Source: Brachypodius melanocephalos (lineage: Eukaryota; Chordata; Aves; Passeriformes; Pycnonotidae). From it: a DNA stretch of 64,000 bases. The stretch's first letter is position 1; every line of letters begins with the position of its first letter. Below are positions 1 to 13,520 of the stretch, in pieces. The translations under genes were made by a program, and so were the position numbers. The notes below the pieces were generated by a model. The model was given only the letters and a program-made list of their open reading frames with translations. It did not search any database and was not told where the DNA came from. The DNA lies in assembly GCA_013398615.1 (NCBI GenBank), contig VZSR01001685.1, forward strand, positions 4,929,019 to 4,993,018. The letters are read 5' to 3'.

Positions 1-175
1 CCCGCCGGCCGCGGGCAGCCCCGGTCACGGCCCTTAAGTGCAGCGGGCGCGGCTCCTCCTCCGGGGCTGGCCCCGCCCTGCCCGCCTGCCCCGATGGCAC
101 CGGGAGCCGTGCCCGGGGACAGGGACAGCCCCGTCGGGGCTCCGCGCTTTTCCACAGCGCCAGGGATGCGGCAAC
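1..175. promoter_or_regulatory. Edge of a GC/CpG-rich island
   Basis: The first ~175 bases are strongly GC-rich with many CpG pairs, unlike the AT-rich DNA that follows from about 300. In a bird genome such an edge usually marks a promoter or first exon. By remembered synteny the next gene leftward from IMPA2 would be CIDEA, but no recognisable protein is encoded here, so the island cannot be assigned. Confidence 0.4.
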
Positions 176-3100
176 AGGTGCCAGGTAGCGCGCCTTGGGA
201 AGGGATGTTTCTTCAGGAAGTGCCGTGTGGTTTACCCAGGGAAGGAGCAGGGAAGGTTTTGTTCAGCGTGTGTGGGGAATGCGCTCTACGCCGCAGCTGG
301 TTACAGCTAACCTAGTAATCTAGAAGCCAATCTCATTTGCGGCCTCCCGGCATTAGAGCAAATCAGCAGATTAGGTGTCTCAGCTTCTGATTTTAGGGCC
401 CGTGAATAAGCTTACAGCTCGGATTAATGTGTACAGTAGTGGAGGTATTTGCTGTTACTCCTACGGGCAGGGGCGCAGTGGCTTCTGTTTACTACAGAGG
501 AACAAAGGCAGTGTTTTCTGTTCACATGGACACAAATCCCGTTATTTTGGGCTCGGAACGAGGTTCTGTTGCTTTCACCTGTCCAGCAAATATTGTACAG
601 GAAAAACAGAGCCAGGAGCATCAGAACCTGCCTCAGGCAACAGCCTGACCTAGGGCCAGGATCTGCAGTAGGAAACCTTGCCACTGCTGATCAGGGAATG
701 CCTCCAGAAGCCCTTGCCACCAGCACTCAGGTTACCCCCAGGGTCAGGAATAATCGCTTACTTGGTTGCCTGAATTGCTTTTCCTGTTTAGGGTAGAAAG
801 GATCACTCAAGATACCTCCTACTGTCCAGGGGTTTTTAGCAGGCAGTCTGACACCTGCTAGATGTCTCCTTCAGTCCTCGGCATTTGAGCCCTTTACCAG
901 TCATTAAGAATACAACTTTTTTGGTCCAGGGCAAATTGCTTTCTTGGATGGCATCTCCTCTCCAGCCTTATGAAACAAATAGCTCCTTTCCTCAGAGCAC
1001 ACTCTAGACCAAGAAATTTGCCCCTGGAAAGCTAAGCCCAGACTTTTATCTCTTCCTTCTCAAGCTACATAGGTCTTGCAGGTGTGTAGGGATCCTTCTC
1101 ATGTGTTAACCTTTTTTTCCCCTGGACTCCAAAAAGCCAGTTTCCCCCTGGACTTGTATCTTGTGGTCGATTGTGGGGCACAGCTGATGTTGAGTCTGAA
1201 AAGTGATGCGTTTTTAAGGAGTTCTTGACAAGGGTTTATCTACTGTTAAAAAACTCATGTGTATACTGCAGCTTTTCCTGTGGAGGGAGAAAATAAGGGA
1301 GGAGAAGGTGTTTTGCCAGATGATCTGTCTCCTTCTCTGTCTGGGGAAGGGACTGTGCCCCTTAGAAATCATATGGAAATGGCAGTAACTTTAGAGATTT
1401 TTCTGAACAGGCTGGGATACAAATGTCTGGAGGAGGTGGAACTTTTTAGTCTTGCAGAAGGTTAGTTTTTTCCCCAAAGTTCTCTGCAGAGATGTCCAAT
1501 CAGCACAGCCACTGCTCAGCAGCCCCCCAGGTGACAAGCAAGGCCTGCCACAGCTCTGAGGCAGGCACTGTGTGTTTTGCAAGGAGCAGCTCCTCCAGCA
1601 GCATTAGAGCTTCAATTAGCATGGCAGTTGTTGTAACTAATACAAACACAGGTGCCTAACTAATGCAAACATAGAGGTACAACAGGAAAAGCGTGTCCTT
1701 TTAAAGATTGCCCTCATCTGAAAAGGAGAGAAGGGTATTGCTTGTAGTTTTACAAGCTGCACAAATACTCCTTACTCCCCTATTTTTTTCCCTTTTCTGA
1801 GCAAGCAGCAGTAAAACCATCAGATGGGTAAAATCACTGACCTAGGAGTTGGGGTCCTCAGAAAGAAGCAACTTTGAACAATAGCAAGACAGAATACAGA
1901 TGGGATGTGCACAGAACCTACTGAGGAAGAGTACAAACCACTAGCAGGTGCCAAAACTGGCAGGCCAGGGCAATCAAATGAGATGTCATTAAAAACTGAT
2001 GTGACAACATCCAGTATAAAGATAACAGCTGTAAGAGGCAGAATTGTTCCACTCTTTTACAGGGAGAGAAAACAAACTGCAGGCTGAGGTGAGGAAGCCA
2101 GAAAAATTAGCAACATTTGCTTCAGTCACCAGTGAACATGTTAATCATGCAAGGGACAAAGTACATGGCTGATACTGAAGGGAGGGAATACTAGAGGTGG
2201 AGTTAATTAAGGGTGCTAATCCCTCTTGCTAAATTACTCTCTTACTGTCCCCTTGCTGAGTGCAGTGACTGCCTCCACAAGTGTTACTTTTCCACTGCAG
2301 TTCAAGTTAAACAAGTTTGATTAAGTCACTCCTCACAGGGGTCATATTGCTATGGAAAAGTTTGCATCTGGCATTTAACAGGTTTAACAAGGAGGAAGAG
2401 GCACTTGAAATAGTTTTGCCGCAACTTCACATTGATGAGCATGCAGTGTCAGGCCAAGTTTGCCTTATCGCCCTTTGAGAAAAAAATGAAAGGTTGGAAC
2501 AAACTCAGAGGAAAGTGGGAATGATCTGACCTGCAGAAAACCATGGTATAAGGGCTATGTGGTTTGGGAATTGGGAAGATTGGGTGGAGATATCAATCAT
2601 GGACTTCAATGATTTTAGAGAACTCTCTGAAGAGGAATGGAATAACATTTTCTTTGTGCCTACAGGGGCTTAACCTGTAGGAAAGGAGAATGAGGTTGTC
2701 CATTAAGAAATATTTCACCTCTAAGGTGACTGTTAGGTGCTGGGCTCAACTGCTGACTGAAGATGTGAAGTCCATTAGACACTGACATTTCTTGGGCCAA
2801 ATAACACAAAGGACAAGTCCAGACACCAAGGATCAATTTGGACATTCCTTCTGTTTCTCAAGACTCTGACAAAAAGCATGAGTGAGATTAATGCAGAATA
2901 AAGTGCATCTCTACCTCACCTTCCTTGGCCCAGGAGAGTGAAAGAAATGAAAAGATGCATTTACAGCAGCATGAGCAACAAAGGTAGCAAAATTAGAAGA
3001 GTTGATTTAGATATGCTGTTGTTTAGTGATACTCCCCACAGGGAAAAAAAAGATTCAAGAAGAAATATGAATTTTTTATTTTATGAGCATTGAAATTTTC

Positions 3101-5685
3101 TTTTATGAGGCTTTTCACCACAAAATGAGAGGCTATCAGGTGTGGAATTGTCCCACAGCTGCACAGCCATGTTATGGTTTTTGTAGCAGGGCTTGGAGAC
3201 CTTCAGACCCCAGGCAATGCTCTAGAACTACTGGGCCTCAGATTGAGCTGGGAGCTCATGCTTCCTTGGTAGCTGCACAAATTAATCAAAAAACTAGATT
3301 TAAAAAATCTTCTTGGAGCATCTTTGTGTCTTGCATGGCATTCTCTCAAAGTTTGAAAATAACAATTATTGTACTTTGGTTTTGTCCAAAACAAAGACTA
3401 AGGCAATAATAAACAGGTTAATGGGTGACTTTCCTGAGGGTCCCACTGCCTTTGAATCCAAGTGCTTCTGCCTGTTATGGGTTCACCTGTGAGCTTGAGC
3501 AGTCATTTTTAAGGCATGCAAGAACAGGAACTAGATTTGTAGATGCTACACAGTAATCTACGTGCATGTGAAATTTCCAAAGCAGCTCCACTGGGAAATT
3601 TTTAAGGATCACAGATTGAGACAGACAGTGAAGAATATTGCTATGACTTACTTTAGATTCTGCTCAGGTACTTTGCTCTCTAGACAAAAATGCTCTTGGT
3701 AAGCTGCAAGCTCAAAGTCAAGTGCCTGTCAGACCTAATTTGGAGTCTAAGCCTGACTTAGGAGCTAAATGCTTTCTGACAAGAGCTGGCCTGCCTCTGT
3801 ACCCATCCCTGTAAAATATCCACTCAGTCCTCTGACTCTAGCAGCTCTTTGCACTGCCTTTAGGTGGGTCAGGCTGCAGGAGGAGAATGGGTTTGAGCTG
3901 TGAGGCCAAGAGCTCCCAGATCTGAACTGTCTCACTCTTCAGCCCTTACTTCTACCACTGCAGCTTCCTGCCCCTGGCCACCTCAGCTCCAAAGTCCTTG
4001 TCACCTCACACCCTCAGGTCTGGTTGTGCCTCCTCCACTGGCCCCAGCCCACACAGGTGTGGTTCTGTTGGGTTTGATTCTGGCCATCAGCTGACCTGTC
4101 CAACAAACCCAATTAGTGTGGGGAACAACCCTTTGGAGCATGAAGTTTCTACAGCCTCTCACTTACGGTGAAGTTGGAGCACTGGTCGTAAGTCTGAATG
4201 ATTTCTGAGAAGTTAAGCTGCTCATGACTTTGGAACACGTTGGGGAGGTAACAGGGCTGCCAGCCTTATCCTGTTACAGTTGGACCATTCCTCCTGGCAG
4301 ATACCACAGGAGTCTTACAGCAGCTCTTTGAGATTGAAGAAATCTCCTTATTTTTACAACTTGCCTGACACACACATGTGTGTGAGAGCCCTAGGCTCAG
4401 TGCCGTGGCGATTTGCTGTAATTGTGCAGGGAAATCTCCCACATGGTCAGTGGGGCTAGATCTTGCAGAAGGTGAGAAATGCAAAGGGATCATTCTTTCA
4501 GTAATTAATTCTTTATTCAGCTGATGGGTTTTCTGTTTAGGCCCAGCTGAGTGGGTGAGCAAAACAAAGACAGATGGCAGCAGATTATTTCAAACTGGTC
4601 TTTGTTAGTGGGTAATCAGCACAGATTCCATCACCTTCCCACCCCCCTTCACTCAGAGCTCAGTTAAAGCCCATTAAGTAAATGGAAAGACTTCTATTGA
4701 TTTTGGTGGGCACTCAGCCAAGGCCTCTGTCTCAACAGTTTTCTTAGCTAAACTTTGTCCTAATCATAATTTTTGAATGTTTTGGGGTTGGGGTTTTTTA
4801 TTTGTTTGTTTATAAAGAATGAAGAAAGTAGTGCTGATGTTATCACTCTTGGGAAGTACTGGGGGAGAGATCAGGCTATGGTTTTGTATGCACAATATGC
4901 TGCCATAAGCATACCCAAGGTAAAAGTTCAGCCTCTTTCAACTCCGAGTTTTATGCCAGTTAAGTTCAATTTTTAGGGAAAGTGTAGAGGTGAGGGATAC
5001 AGATGAAATATGTGCTCAGTCTGTCTTCTGAGCTGCATCCCCTGGAAGAGGTCCTAGGAGCAAACTATGTTTGGGCTGACTACAGACCTGGGAGCTTGGA
5101 TCTGTTCTGAGTGGATTCTAAAGGCTCTTGGCTGCAAGTGTCTTGTGAAGACTTTGTCTCTTCCTGCTGAGATCTGCCAGACACTGCCTACTTTCTTCTC
5201 CTTTGAGAAACATTTTGTCAGGCCAACCTGACATTTTGTTCTAAAACTTGTTGCTCTCCCTGGGACAATCTTGTAGAGACTGCTGGTATTTCATATTATT
5301 TCCACAAACACAACAGAAGCACTTCACCCTGTTGCCACACATTAACTATATTCATATCTAATTGGCTTTTCTGCATGGCACATGCTTTCTGTGATGCTGC
5401 CTTTCCCTATCAGTGCCAAATATGCATTTTGCTTTTACAGTGGGTACGTGTAGACCCACAATCCCTTATAATGAATCCTCTCTGTCTCAGATGCTGTGTT
5501 TAGTCTTTGCCTCCTGACACACGTTCTGCTATAAGAGCAGAAGCATTTTAAGTGTGCACTGACCGCGTGTTGCTTGACAAGCCTTAACCAGAGATGCATC
5601 ATCAGAAATTCATTCCTCTCTCAGAGCTTGAGGAGAGATGTAGGGCAAGACTTTAAAGGGCTCCTCTTGTGCTTCTGTATTGCAG
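176..5685. other. Intergenic, no recognised gene
   Basis: I see no recognisable exon, RNA gene or young repeat. Open frames are short, lack splice support and resemble no family I know. Base composition is ordinary for non-coding DNA. It may hold regulatory DNA or non-coding transcripts that cannot be told apart by eye. Confidence 0.4.
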
Positions 5686-5857
5686 CTCATCCGCAGTGCC
5701 AGAGGTGCAGGGTCGGCCTGTCTCTCTCTCTGGCCGGCTGACCGGGACGGATGGGGGAAATCCAGTGCGGCAGTGCGGATCCAGGAGGAGCTACAGATGA
5801 GTGGATCCGGGTGCCTGGGAACAGAAACCTATCCTAACCTAGAGCTGCCCTCTGCTG
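5686..5857 (+). other. Orphan exon candidate of unknown function
   Basis: A 172-base GC- and CpG-richer block sits between a good acceptor (pyrimidine-rich, ending TTGCAG) and a good donor (CTGCTG then GTAAGC). The frame beginning CTC ATC CGC stays open for 57 codons, including a WPADRDGWG stretch and an RIQEELQ stretch. I do not recognise the peptide and find no partner exon nearby. It could be an exon of a lncRNA, an unknown gene or a chance match. Confidence 0.25.
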
Positions 5858-7109
5858 GTAAGCCAGGCTGGCTGAGTCAGTCCGCAGGAAAGGGGGTTTT
5901 TTGTGTATGGGAAGGACTCGATTTAGGGCAAGTTACAGCTCCACAGTCCCTGAGCTGCAAGGCAGCGAGGGATGGCAGGAGAGGTTGATGCAGGCACCAG
6001 AGAGATTTCAGGATAACGGGGACAGAAAGGGATCAAATACTGCTGGATCAATAATCGTATCAGGTTTTGGCAGACTGCTTCCCTACAGCTCCCAGAGGGA
6101 AATAAACAGAGATAGAACTGTTTTGTGTATGCACTTCATTCATTCCTTCATACAGCTCCAAGCAGAAATAAACATCTCTCAAAACTGTGCAGATTGACAA
6201 ACGCTTAAAAATTCAACAGGGCTTCTGCATAGTTATGTTTGTTTTTAATGACCTGCTTTTTAACTTCTGTCCCTCAAAGCCCTTTGATACAGATAAAGAG
6301 AAAAAAGATATTGCCAAGAACTGTTGTTTTCCCAGAAACAGATATACTTCAAACTTAATGTGGGAATATACTTGGCTGTCAGCAGGTGGCTCTGTTAAGA
6401 GTGAACTCTTGCTCTTAATTGATGCACAGAACTGAAAAATAGTTTAAACCGAAGTATTTTATTTTTTCAAGCCAACAGGAAGATAATAAAGGCCTATAAT
6501 TTGTCAGTAGGAATGATACTGCTCAGAGGAAAGTTAATAAGTGAGAAAGTCCAGCTGGAAGGAAACTGTGGCAATGATAACAGTCTGCTGCTAGAGGAAA
6601 TATCTGGTCTTTTCAACAAAAGCCATGTCAGCTTTGCTAGATATGCAGGTTTTCAGGTATGGCACCAAGCATTTCATTTCTGTTTGAGGGTTTGGGTTTT
6701 TGTTTTCTTTTTAAAGTTCCTGTTTTCAAGGTATGATGTCACTGAATGGAAGCACTGGAATGTAGGATCTTATGCATTTTATTGCAGTAAGTGGGCATCT
6801 TTCCATTTCATTCAGTGGGGGTAGGACTGGCTCCTCATTGCCTCATAGCATCAGGCTAAGGGTTGTCACCATGGCAGAGCTGCAGATCAGATAGTGTCTG
6901 AAAAGGCTACAGCAGCACCTTCATGAATATATAAAAAGATATCCTTATTTGAAACTGTAGTTTAATTAGATAAACAATGTAACGTGCTTTAAACAAGAGG
7001 AATCGCGTTTCAGTCTTACCTATCCTGTTCTGTGACATTCCGCTTGGCAATGAATTTTTTCTCTGCAAAGTTCTGCAGGTGGGTTGGGGCAATCCCAAGC
7101 ACAGATCAC
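5858..7109. other. Intergenic, nothing recognised
   Basis: AT-rich non-coding DNA. Short open frames such as the one around 6,501-6,824 have no homology I recognise and no splice context. Confidence 0.35.
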
Positions 7110-7445
7110 ACCTCAGAAGGCCATTGGATCAGTCCAGCATGATTCTCTTTTCATAAATCCATGCTGACTATTCCTAGCCACCTCCTTGTCCTTAATGTGT
7201 TCTGAAATGGTTTCAGGTGAGGGCTGAGGTGAATGGACTGAGGTGAAGTGGCCTGGCCTGTTGTTCCCAGGGCCCTTCTTCTTGTGCTCCTTGAAGACAG
7301 GAGTGATGTTTGCCTTTTCCCAATGCTTCAGAGGGTCCCCAGACAACATTTCAAAGACAATAAAAAGTGGCATCAGACTGCCAGCAGCCAGTTCCCACTG
7401 CACTTGCAGGTGCACTCCACCAGGTTCTGTGGACTTGTTCCATGT
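7110..7445 (-). mobile_element. CR1 LINE fragment (reverse transcriptase part)
   Basis: Read on the minus strand, 7,113-7,415 encodes a decayed piece of the CR1-type reverse transcriptase. Landmarks are HWEKANITPVFKEHKKKGPG, a degraded form of NYRPVSLTSV, then ETISEHIKDKEV and SQHGFMK. These follow the usual CR1 order. The frame is short and the middle is altered, so this is a dead, 5'-truncated remnant of the dominant avian non-LTR retrotransposon. Confidence 0.75.
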
Positions 7446-7662
7446 GTCTGGTTTGAGAGGGAGAGCTTCAGCTTTAAAGCAGCTCCCACATGGAGAAGCC
7501 TCATTGTTGCCCTGATCTTTACAGCCTTCTGATGTTTTTGCATTCTTTCGTGGAGTTTCTCACAGATTTCATGTAAACAGAGTGATGTTTTTGCAACTGC
7601 TCTCTACTTGTTTACATGCTTTTCTAAGGAGGAGAAAAATGATAGACTTCTAGTCGGACCAG

Positions 7663-7809
7663 TGTGGTTGGAGAGGTGGCAACCTCATCCTCCAATCCGT
7701 GGTCCTTGTCAGAAAACTGTATAATCACAAGCAGAAAAATAAACTACCCCTTTTTGCCTTCTGAACTCGACTGGAGTGAGTCTTGTTCTTTTGGTGTCCT
7801 GTAGTGACA
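7663..7809 (+). mobile_element. LTR-like remnant (endogenous retrovirus solo LTR)
   Basis: The block starts TGTGGTTGG and ends TGACA. It has a TATA-like element (CTGTATAAT), then AATAAA at 7,738-7,743, then a short U5-like tail rich in CTT/TTG. That order (promoter, poly(A) signal, tail, terminal CA) is typical of a short retroviral LTR, and the text resembles LTRs I have seen in songbird genomes. I see no clear target-site duplication, so the ends are approximate. It contains no viral genes. Confidence 0.5.
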
Positions 7810-7877
7810 CCTCATTGTAGCTTTTTCCAGACCTTTCTTCAAAACAGATCAAATCACCTTGCCTTGGATGAGGCCAG

Positions 7878-7937
7878 CTAAACTCCTGGGAGTGTACTCA
7901 AAGTCCTGGCAGTGAACTCAAAGTCCTGGCAGTGAAT
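7878..7937. repeat. 20-bp tandem repeat, three copies
   Basis: Two near-identical 20-base units (TCAAAGTCCTGGCAGTGAAC, then the same with a final T) lie at 7,898-7,917 and 7,918-7,937. A more diverged third unit precedes them. This is probably replication slippage. Confidence 0.8.
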
Positions 7938-10900
7938 TTGTGTGGCTGGCTATTAGGACAAGCTGCCTGATTTACAGGAATAAAGGGGAAGTGGAATTCA
8001 AAGGAGGCATAACCATAATGAAACTCTGGGTTTTGTGCTTGTGTCAGTGGGGAGAAGGGAGGGACTGTGCACAATTTGCAGGTTTTAATGAAATTCTACT
8101 CTTCTATGGCTAGCATGAGTAATTTTGTGTTGTATCATCTGAGCATCTTTTTTGGGTGTGAAGTTTGACTGCACTGCCTCCTGAGTGGATTTACTCCTTC
8201 TCAGTCTCTTCAGGAACTGGCGGACTCAGAGCAGAAACAGCTTCATTTGAGCTCATGTGCTCACAGAACTTGTTTAGACTGAGAGGTGTGTCCAGTGTGA
8301 AAGTTATTGACACGTAAAACAACACAGATTATCATTTTTTTCTTTTGCTGTTACTACAGTAATATTGCAAATGTACATTTCTTCCAAAAAATGAAAGCTC
8401 CACTTGGGAATGTTTGTGACACACACACTGGTCTAATGATTTCTGGGATCATTGATTTGTAGCATTCATTTAAAAATAACAAGAAACTCTTTAACTTGTA
8501 CAAGGTAGTGGATGAAATGCTAGTTTCCAAAGGACAAAGCATAATGCTGCAAAAGATAAACAAGAATGTAACATGGATATTTTTGCATTTTTAAATTGTG
8601 CTTTCATGATGAAATCTCTGTATGATGGAGATGAGCTTAAATTCAACTGCTATCAGTGGGTGGAGAGCATTCTTTGAAATTGCACATGCTTCTATGATGA
8701 GTTAATAAGGTCTTTCATGTCTTGATTTAGAGTAGGTTATTAGTTGTAAAATCCATCTTTCCCTTGCCTGTATAAAACTTTTAAAAGTAATTATTCTTGG
8801 CTTCCAATATAATAATTACAGAGGGATGTCTTAGATAAGAAAATTTTATATGAACTATTAGAAGGTCTACATGCATTATAATGACTTCTGTGTTTTGTTG
8901 TCCATTTCCAGATGTACACTTAGGGTCAGAGTTACTACAGACTTAGCAAATCAGTGGAGGATATGCTGGTGTAATCAAGTAGCCTTAATCTCTTTTGAAG
9001 TCAAGTTACATCTTGTAAGACTAATTCTTCCTCCCACTGCTCTTTTATGTATAGATTAAGTTGTGCAGGGATAGAGTGCATCTGAAAAAAAATCTCCAGT
9101 GAACTATAGGTGTTTTTCTCCTAAACTTTGGAAATGATGTATTAAAAACTGGTGAGTCCTTCTAAATTTATTTCTATATTTGAAAAGTGAATGTAAAATA
9201 CTAATATTCTGTTAACTTTGTATATCTTGTCCATTTTACAAATAATAAACACCAGGTGCAAGGCAGGAACAAACCAACATTACATTTCTAAATGTCTACA
9301 CATGTGTATAACAATGACTGTATTTTACATTAAAAGAGCTCTTAAAATATTTGTTGTCTCAAATGTTGTGTGGCCCTGAGGCATGCTGGCCACCTGAGGG
9401 AAGACTTTAGAATCACTTGGTGTCTCCAGAAATCCTGGCTATGTGTCACCTGATGGATGTACGTGTTTGTATCATGGAAGACTTGGTGGTTATTTCACCA
9501 CAAAGACAATTGATAATTTTGCTGAGTTACTGTCATGCTGTGCCCTGAGCTTCACAACATCACTGGAATTGTGGCTCCTTGTGCCAGTAGAGGTTTTGGG
9601 CCCCATTTTCTTCAAATTGGGCCCACTGGCATCATCTGGTTGTCCTGCTGAACTTGACCCATATTAAACAACTCCTGGCAAGAGAGAATACACGTGTTTC
9701 TCAGGAGAACAAAGAGGTGCCTATTGCAATGCACAAACAAAGTGATGGAATTCCAGTTTGAGTTCCCTGTTGTCTCGCAGCCTGGCTAATAATGCCTGAA
9801 TTCATTTCATAATAGAATAAACCAGTATTTCCACCATGAATATATCCAATTCAGGGTCCTATAAGTGGCCACCAATGTCACAGTATTTCCAAGTCTTGCT
9901 GCATCACTCATACAGCAACAGTGCACTTGCATATGCAGTTTTGCTTTCTCAAATAGCTTTAAATTCAAATACCACCATCATGTATTTTTGGCTAAAAGAA
10001 AAGCACTGCTAAAGGACACAGACCTTTCACACTTTAAGAGGTTTCCAGCTTAATGTGATAAAGTTTATCCCTTCCCTACTGACCTCTTTAATACCTAACG
10101 TAATCTTTCTGTGTCAAGAATGTGTCTGCACAATCTCTTATCTTAGAAAACATCTCTGAATATGTGCTTTTCTTTCCACAGATGAACACTTTGAATTTTA
10201 TTGTGACAGGTGGCTGGAGACACAAACATTGAGAAATTTTAAGATAATTTTTGTGAGCCTTTGTATTAATAATTTGTATATAAAAACTTATTCCAGACTC
10301 CACTTTTATCTATTATATCTCTATCTCTATATCATCTATATCTAATCTATAAAATATTGTTTTTCCAGCATTAAATTAATATTGAAATATAAGACTGTAT
10401 GAAGTATATGAATAGTACTTTTTTCCAAACTGTACACATATTCCTTAGCCCTGATTTTGATAGTAAGTGCTTGGAGGAGGAAAACACTCCTGTTTGGAGC
10501 TGATTAATGTCCCATGTTGCAAACCAGGCACTGCAGAATGAAAGAAGGCTTTCCCTCCCCATGACCAGACAGAAAATTCTGCCTGCATGAGAAAATGTTG
10601 TCTGTTTTATTTCTCCTGAAAACAGGTACAACTCCACCAATTCAATCAATTCAATCTGGTAAGTGTTGGCAGGAAGACTCAGGCCTCAGTTTTGAATCAG
10701 TTTGTTTCAGTGAATTGGAAAACAGTAGTTTTAATAGCTATATTATAAAAACCCTGACCATCCACTAAAAAAGTACTAGCTTTTAGTAAAACTAAAGGTA
10801 GGTAACTGAAGAAACATAGTGCAGTAGGGAGCATGAAGTAGCAGTGTGCATAAAAGGGTGTAGAGGATGATAAATGTATAAATGCTGTTTGTGAGGGTAT

Positions 10901-13520
10901 GTACTGAAGTATTAGTATGATATAATGGATTTCAGTAATTGCATAAAAGTGACTGCAATTAAAGAGCCTTCTGATCATTGACCAATCCCCACACCACCTA
11001 TATGAAGGTCTCTCTGGCTGCCTTGTTACCAGGCTGCACTGTGGTACCTTTGTTGATGTGCACAGACTTCACAGCTGGTACACAAGGGAAATTGCACGGT
11101 TGGTTTTTTTGTTGTTGTTGTTTGTTTGTTTGTTTTTTGTTGTTGTTTTTTTTTTCCATGGAAATAGTAAGATTCAGTATGCTGAGATACAGAATTCAGC
11201 CTCTTCATGTTGTGAAACATGCACCTTCCTGTTCTGTTCTGAGAAAGGTCACACTTATGTTCATTTTACTCTAAAATTAACCATACAAATATAATGGAAT
11301 GAAAAGGACAGAACCACAAACCCACCATTGTAATGCATTTTAAAATTAAAGCTTCAGGAGCAAACCCACGGAAATCCAGAGTTATTGTCAACAGTTATTC
11401 CTCTTTGGAACAGAGTTAGTTCTTCTGCTATGTGAACACAGCATGCATATTAAATGCAGCATCCTATAGTGCTATTGTCATGCCTGGTGGATGGATTAAA
11501 GGAAAATGGAAATTCATTCCCTCTGCTGCTGGTGAATGATTTGTTGCACTCCTTAGTGTTGGGGAGATGTTTTAGGAAAGACTTAACTTTGACATGCTGT
11601 AAAATAGAAACTTCTGGAGGAACAGTAATTTTGACTTCTCTACATTTTCAGTCTTGGCAATACAGTCCTGAAGCAGAGCACATTTTTGTACACAGCTTCC
11701 CTACTAGCATAAAGAAAAAAAATAATTTAAACAGTCTTGGCAGCTCTAGGAAGGTACCGGGAAAAAGGTGTGGTCTGTGTTAATTTGATATAGTGGCTTA
11801 AGTCTTATTTCATTATTCAGAGATCCCCCTTGCACATGTCCTGTGCAGACATTGAACAGATCCAACCCTGCTGAAGAAACAGCATAACTCTAATTCCGAC
11901 ACCAGAATGTCTACTGGTAAGTGATGTTTTTATTCCCTTAATCAAAGCCGTGGCCAACGGGAACCAAATTCTAGATGAAGCATGGACAATGCTGCCTGTG
12001 GGCTCCTAGGTAAGTGCTCCAATACATGCATAATTTCTTCAATACTGGGAGATTAACTAGCATAATGAAGGGGAAAATATCAGTCCTTCAGCACACCTGG
12101 AATGTGCCGAGACATGTCCTGCAAAATCTGACAAGCCTAACAAGACACACACTGCAGAGGAATCAGCCACTGACCTTTTCCCTGGAGTTTGCAGCTCTTT
12201 TCACCCTTTATTTTACCAGAAAGCACCCTTTGAGACCCGACCAGTAGACTGGAGGTTGTTCTTCACCAGTGAGCTGGTGAGGGATGTGGACATGGACTGG
12301 AACAGCTCCAGGAAGCTGAGCACCATTTGCGTACAGAGGAAACACTCGCTTTTCAGAGCACAGGCATCTTTGTTGTGCTGGTGTTCAGGGAGAAAATCCT
12401 CATCCGTCTTGGTACATTATGTACTCCATAATGTATGCAGTGGAAAACAGTTGAAGCATTTCATGACAGCTGGCAGGAAAAAGAGTCCATGCGTTTGAGC
12501 GTATTGGGGGATTTAAGTTTTTGGTTAATGTGCTGCACTATGAATGCTTGCACTCACGGGATGAGCTGCTGGGCACATGCTGAGCAAAGTTTCACTTGGC
12601 TACCAAAAAATAAGGAAGAGAGGACAAACTCCAGTACAGTTTTTGCAGTCAAATAGCTTTAAGGCTGCATTTTGATGCAAACTCTGAACTGGGATGCTGT
12701 GACACCATCTGTGAAGGGAGCTGTCCTGCTTGCCCCCTGCTACCGCCTTTGGGGCCTGAAGTCAGCTGCTCATGGTGGCTAGGGACAGAACTGGCTTGGG
12801 AAAACGGTGTGCCTCGAAAAGAATCCCTTTGTTGTTTACTTGGGTACTTTGCAGGCAGATCACTTCACTCATCTGGTCCCCTGGAAGGGTTCAGGAATGT
12901 TTGTCCTGGCACACAGGCAGCAGAGGAGGTGGGGGAAAGACAGGATTGTTGCTCCCCACACACACAGCCAGTTTAACATACTTGGACTAGAGTCCAAATA
13001 AAAACCCAAACTGCATCCTGGGCACAGATGAGAACTCGGGATTGGGTTTCTGCACTTCTCCTTCCCTGCTTTGCTTGGCTCCCAGCTCTGCAAATGGCTG
13101 GCATGTGCCATTGAAGGGGACGCACAGATTTCCCTGCTCTGCCAAGCTCTGGGAATGCCAGGGCACACCGGCCCTAACTGGGTCAGAGACTTTCTTTGTA
13201 CAAGTGGGCTGAGCTGCTGGGAAACCTCACAGAGCCATGAAGCAGCTTCTCACACATGCAGTGGGGGGGACGGGGTGAGGAGGGGGAGCGGATGAAGTGT
13301 GGCTGAGCTTCCACCACACTTGATTCCCTGCCAGCATAAGCTTCCTTCTAGGGCTTACAGGCACGGCACAAGCCCGAGTAAAGCCCCAGCTGCTCCCACG
13401 GCTGCCAGGGCTAAGCACCCTGGAATCAGAGCAGTGCCACCAAGCCCCACATCTGTCACTCTGATCTCCTCCATGCTCGGGAAGTGGGGGGAGAGCGAAC
13501 AAGAGACAAGTGAGCCTATT
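7938..13520. other. Intergenic, AT-rich, no recognised gene
   Basis: No exon or RNA gene could be supported. It contains a degenerate TATC-type simple repeat near 10,305-10,350 and a (GTT)n/poly-T stretch at 11,100-11,157. Open frames at 12,014-12,990 have no recognisable relatives. Confidence 0.4.
11100..11157. repeat. (GTT/GTTT)n simple repeat
   Basis: A run of GTT and GTTT units merges into poly-T. Open frames across it give only low-complexity F/V/L-rich peptides. Confidence 0.85.

Noticed and set aside
10978..11294. Phe/Val/Leu-rich frames suggesting a membrane protein
   Set aside because: The hydrophobic run is encoded by the (GTT)n and poly-T repeat.
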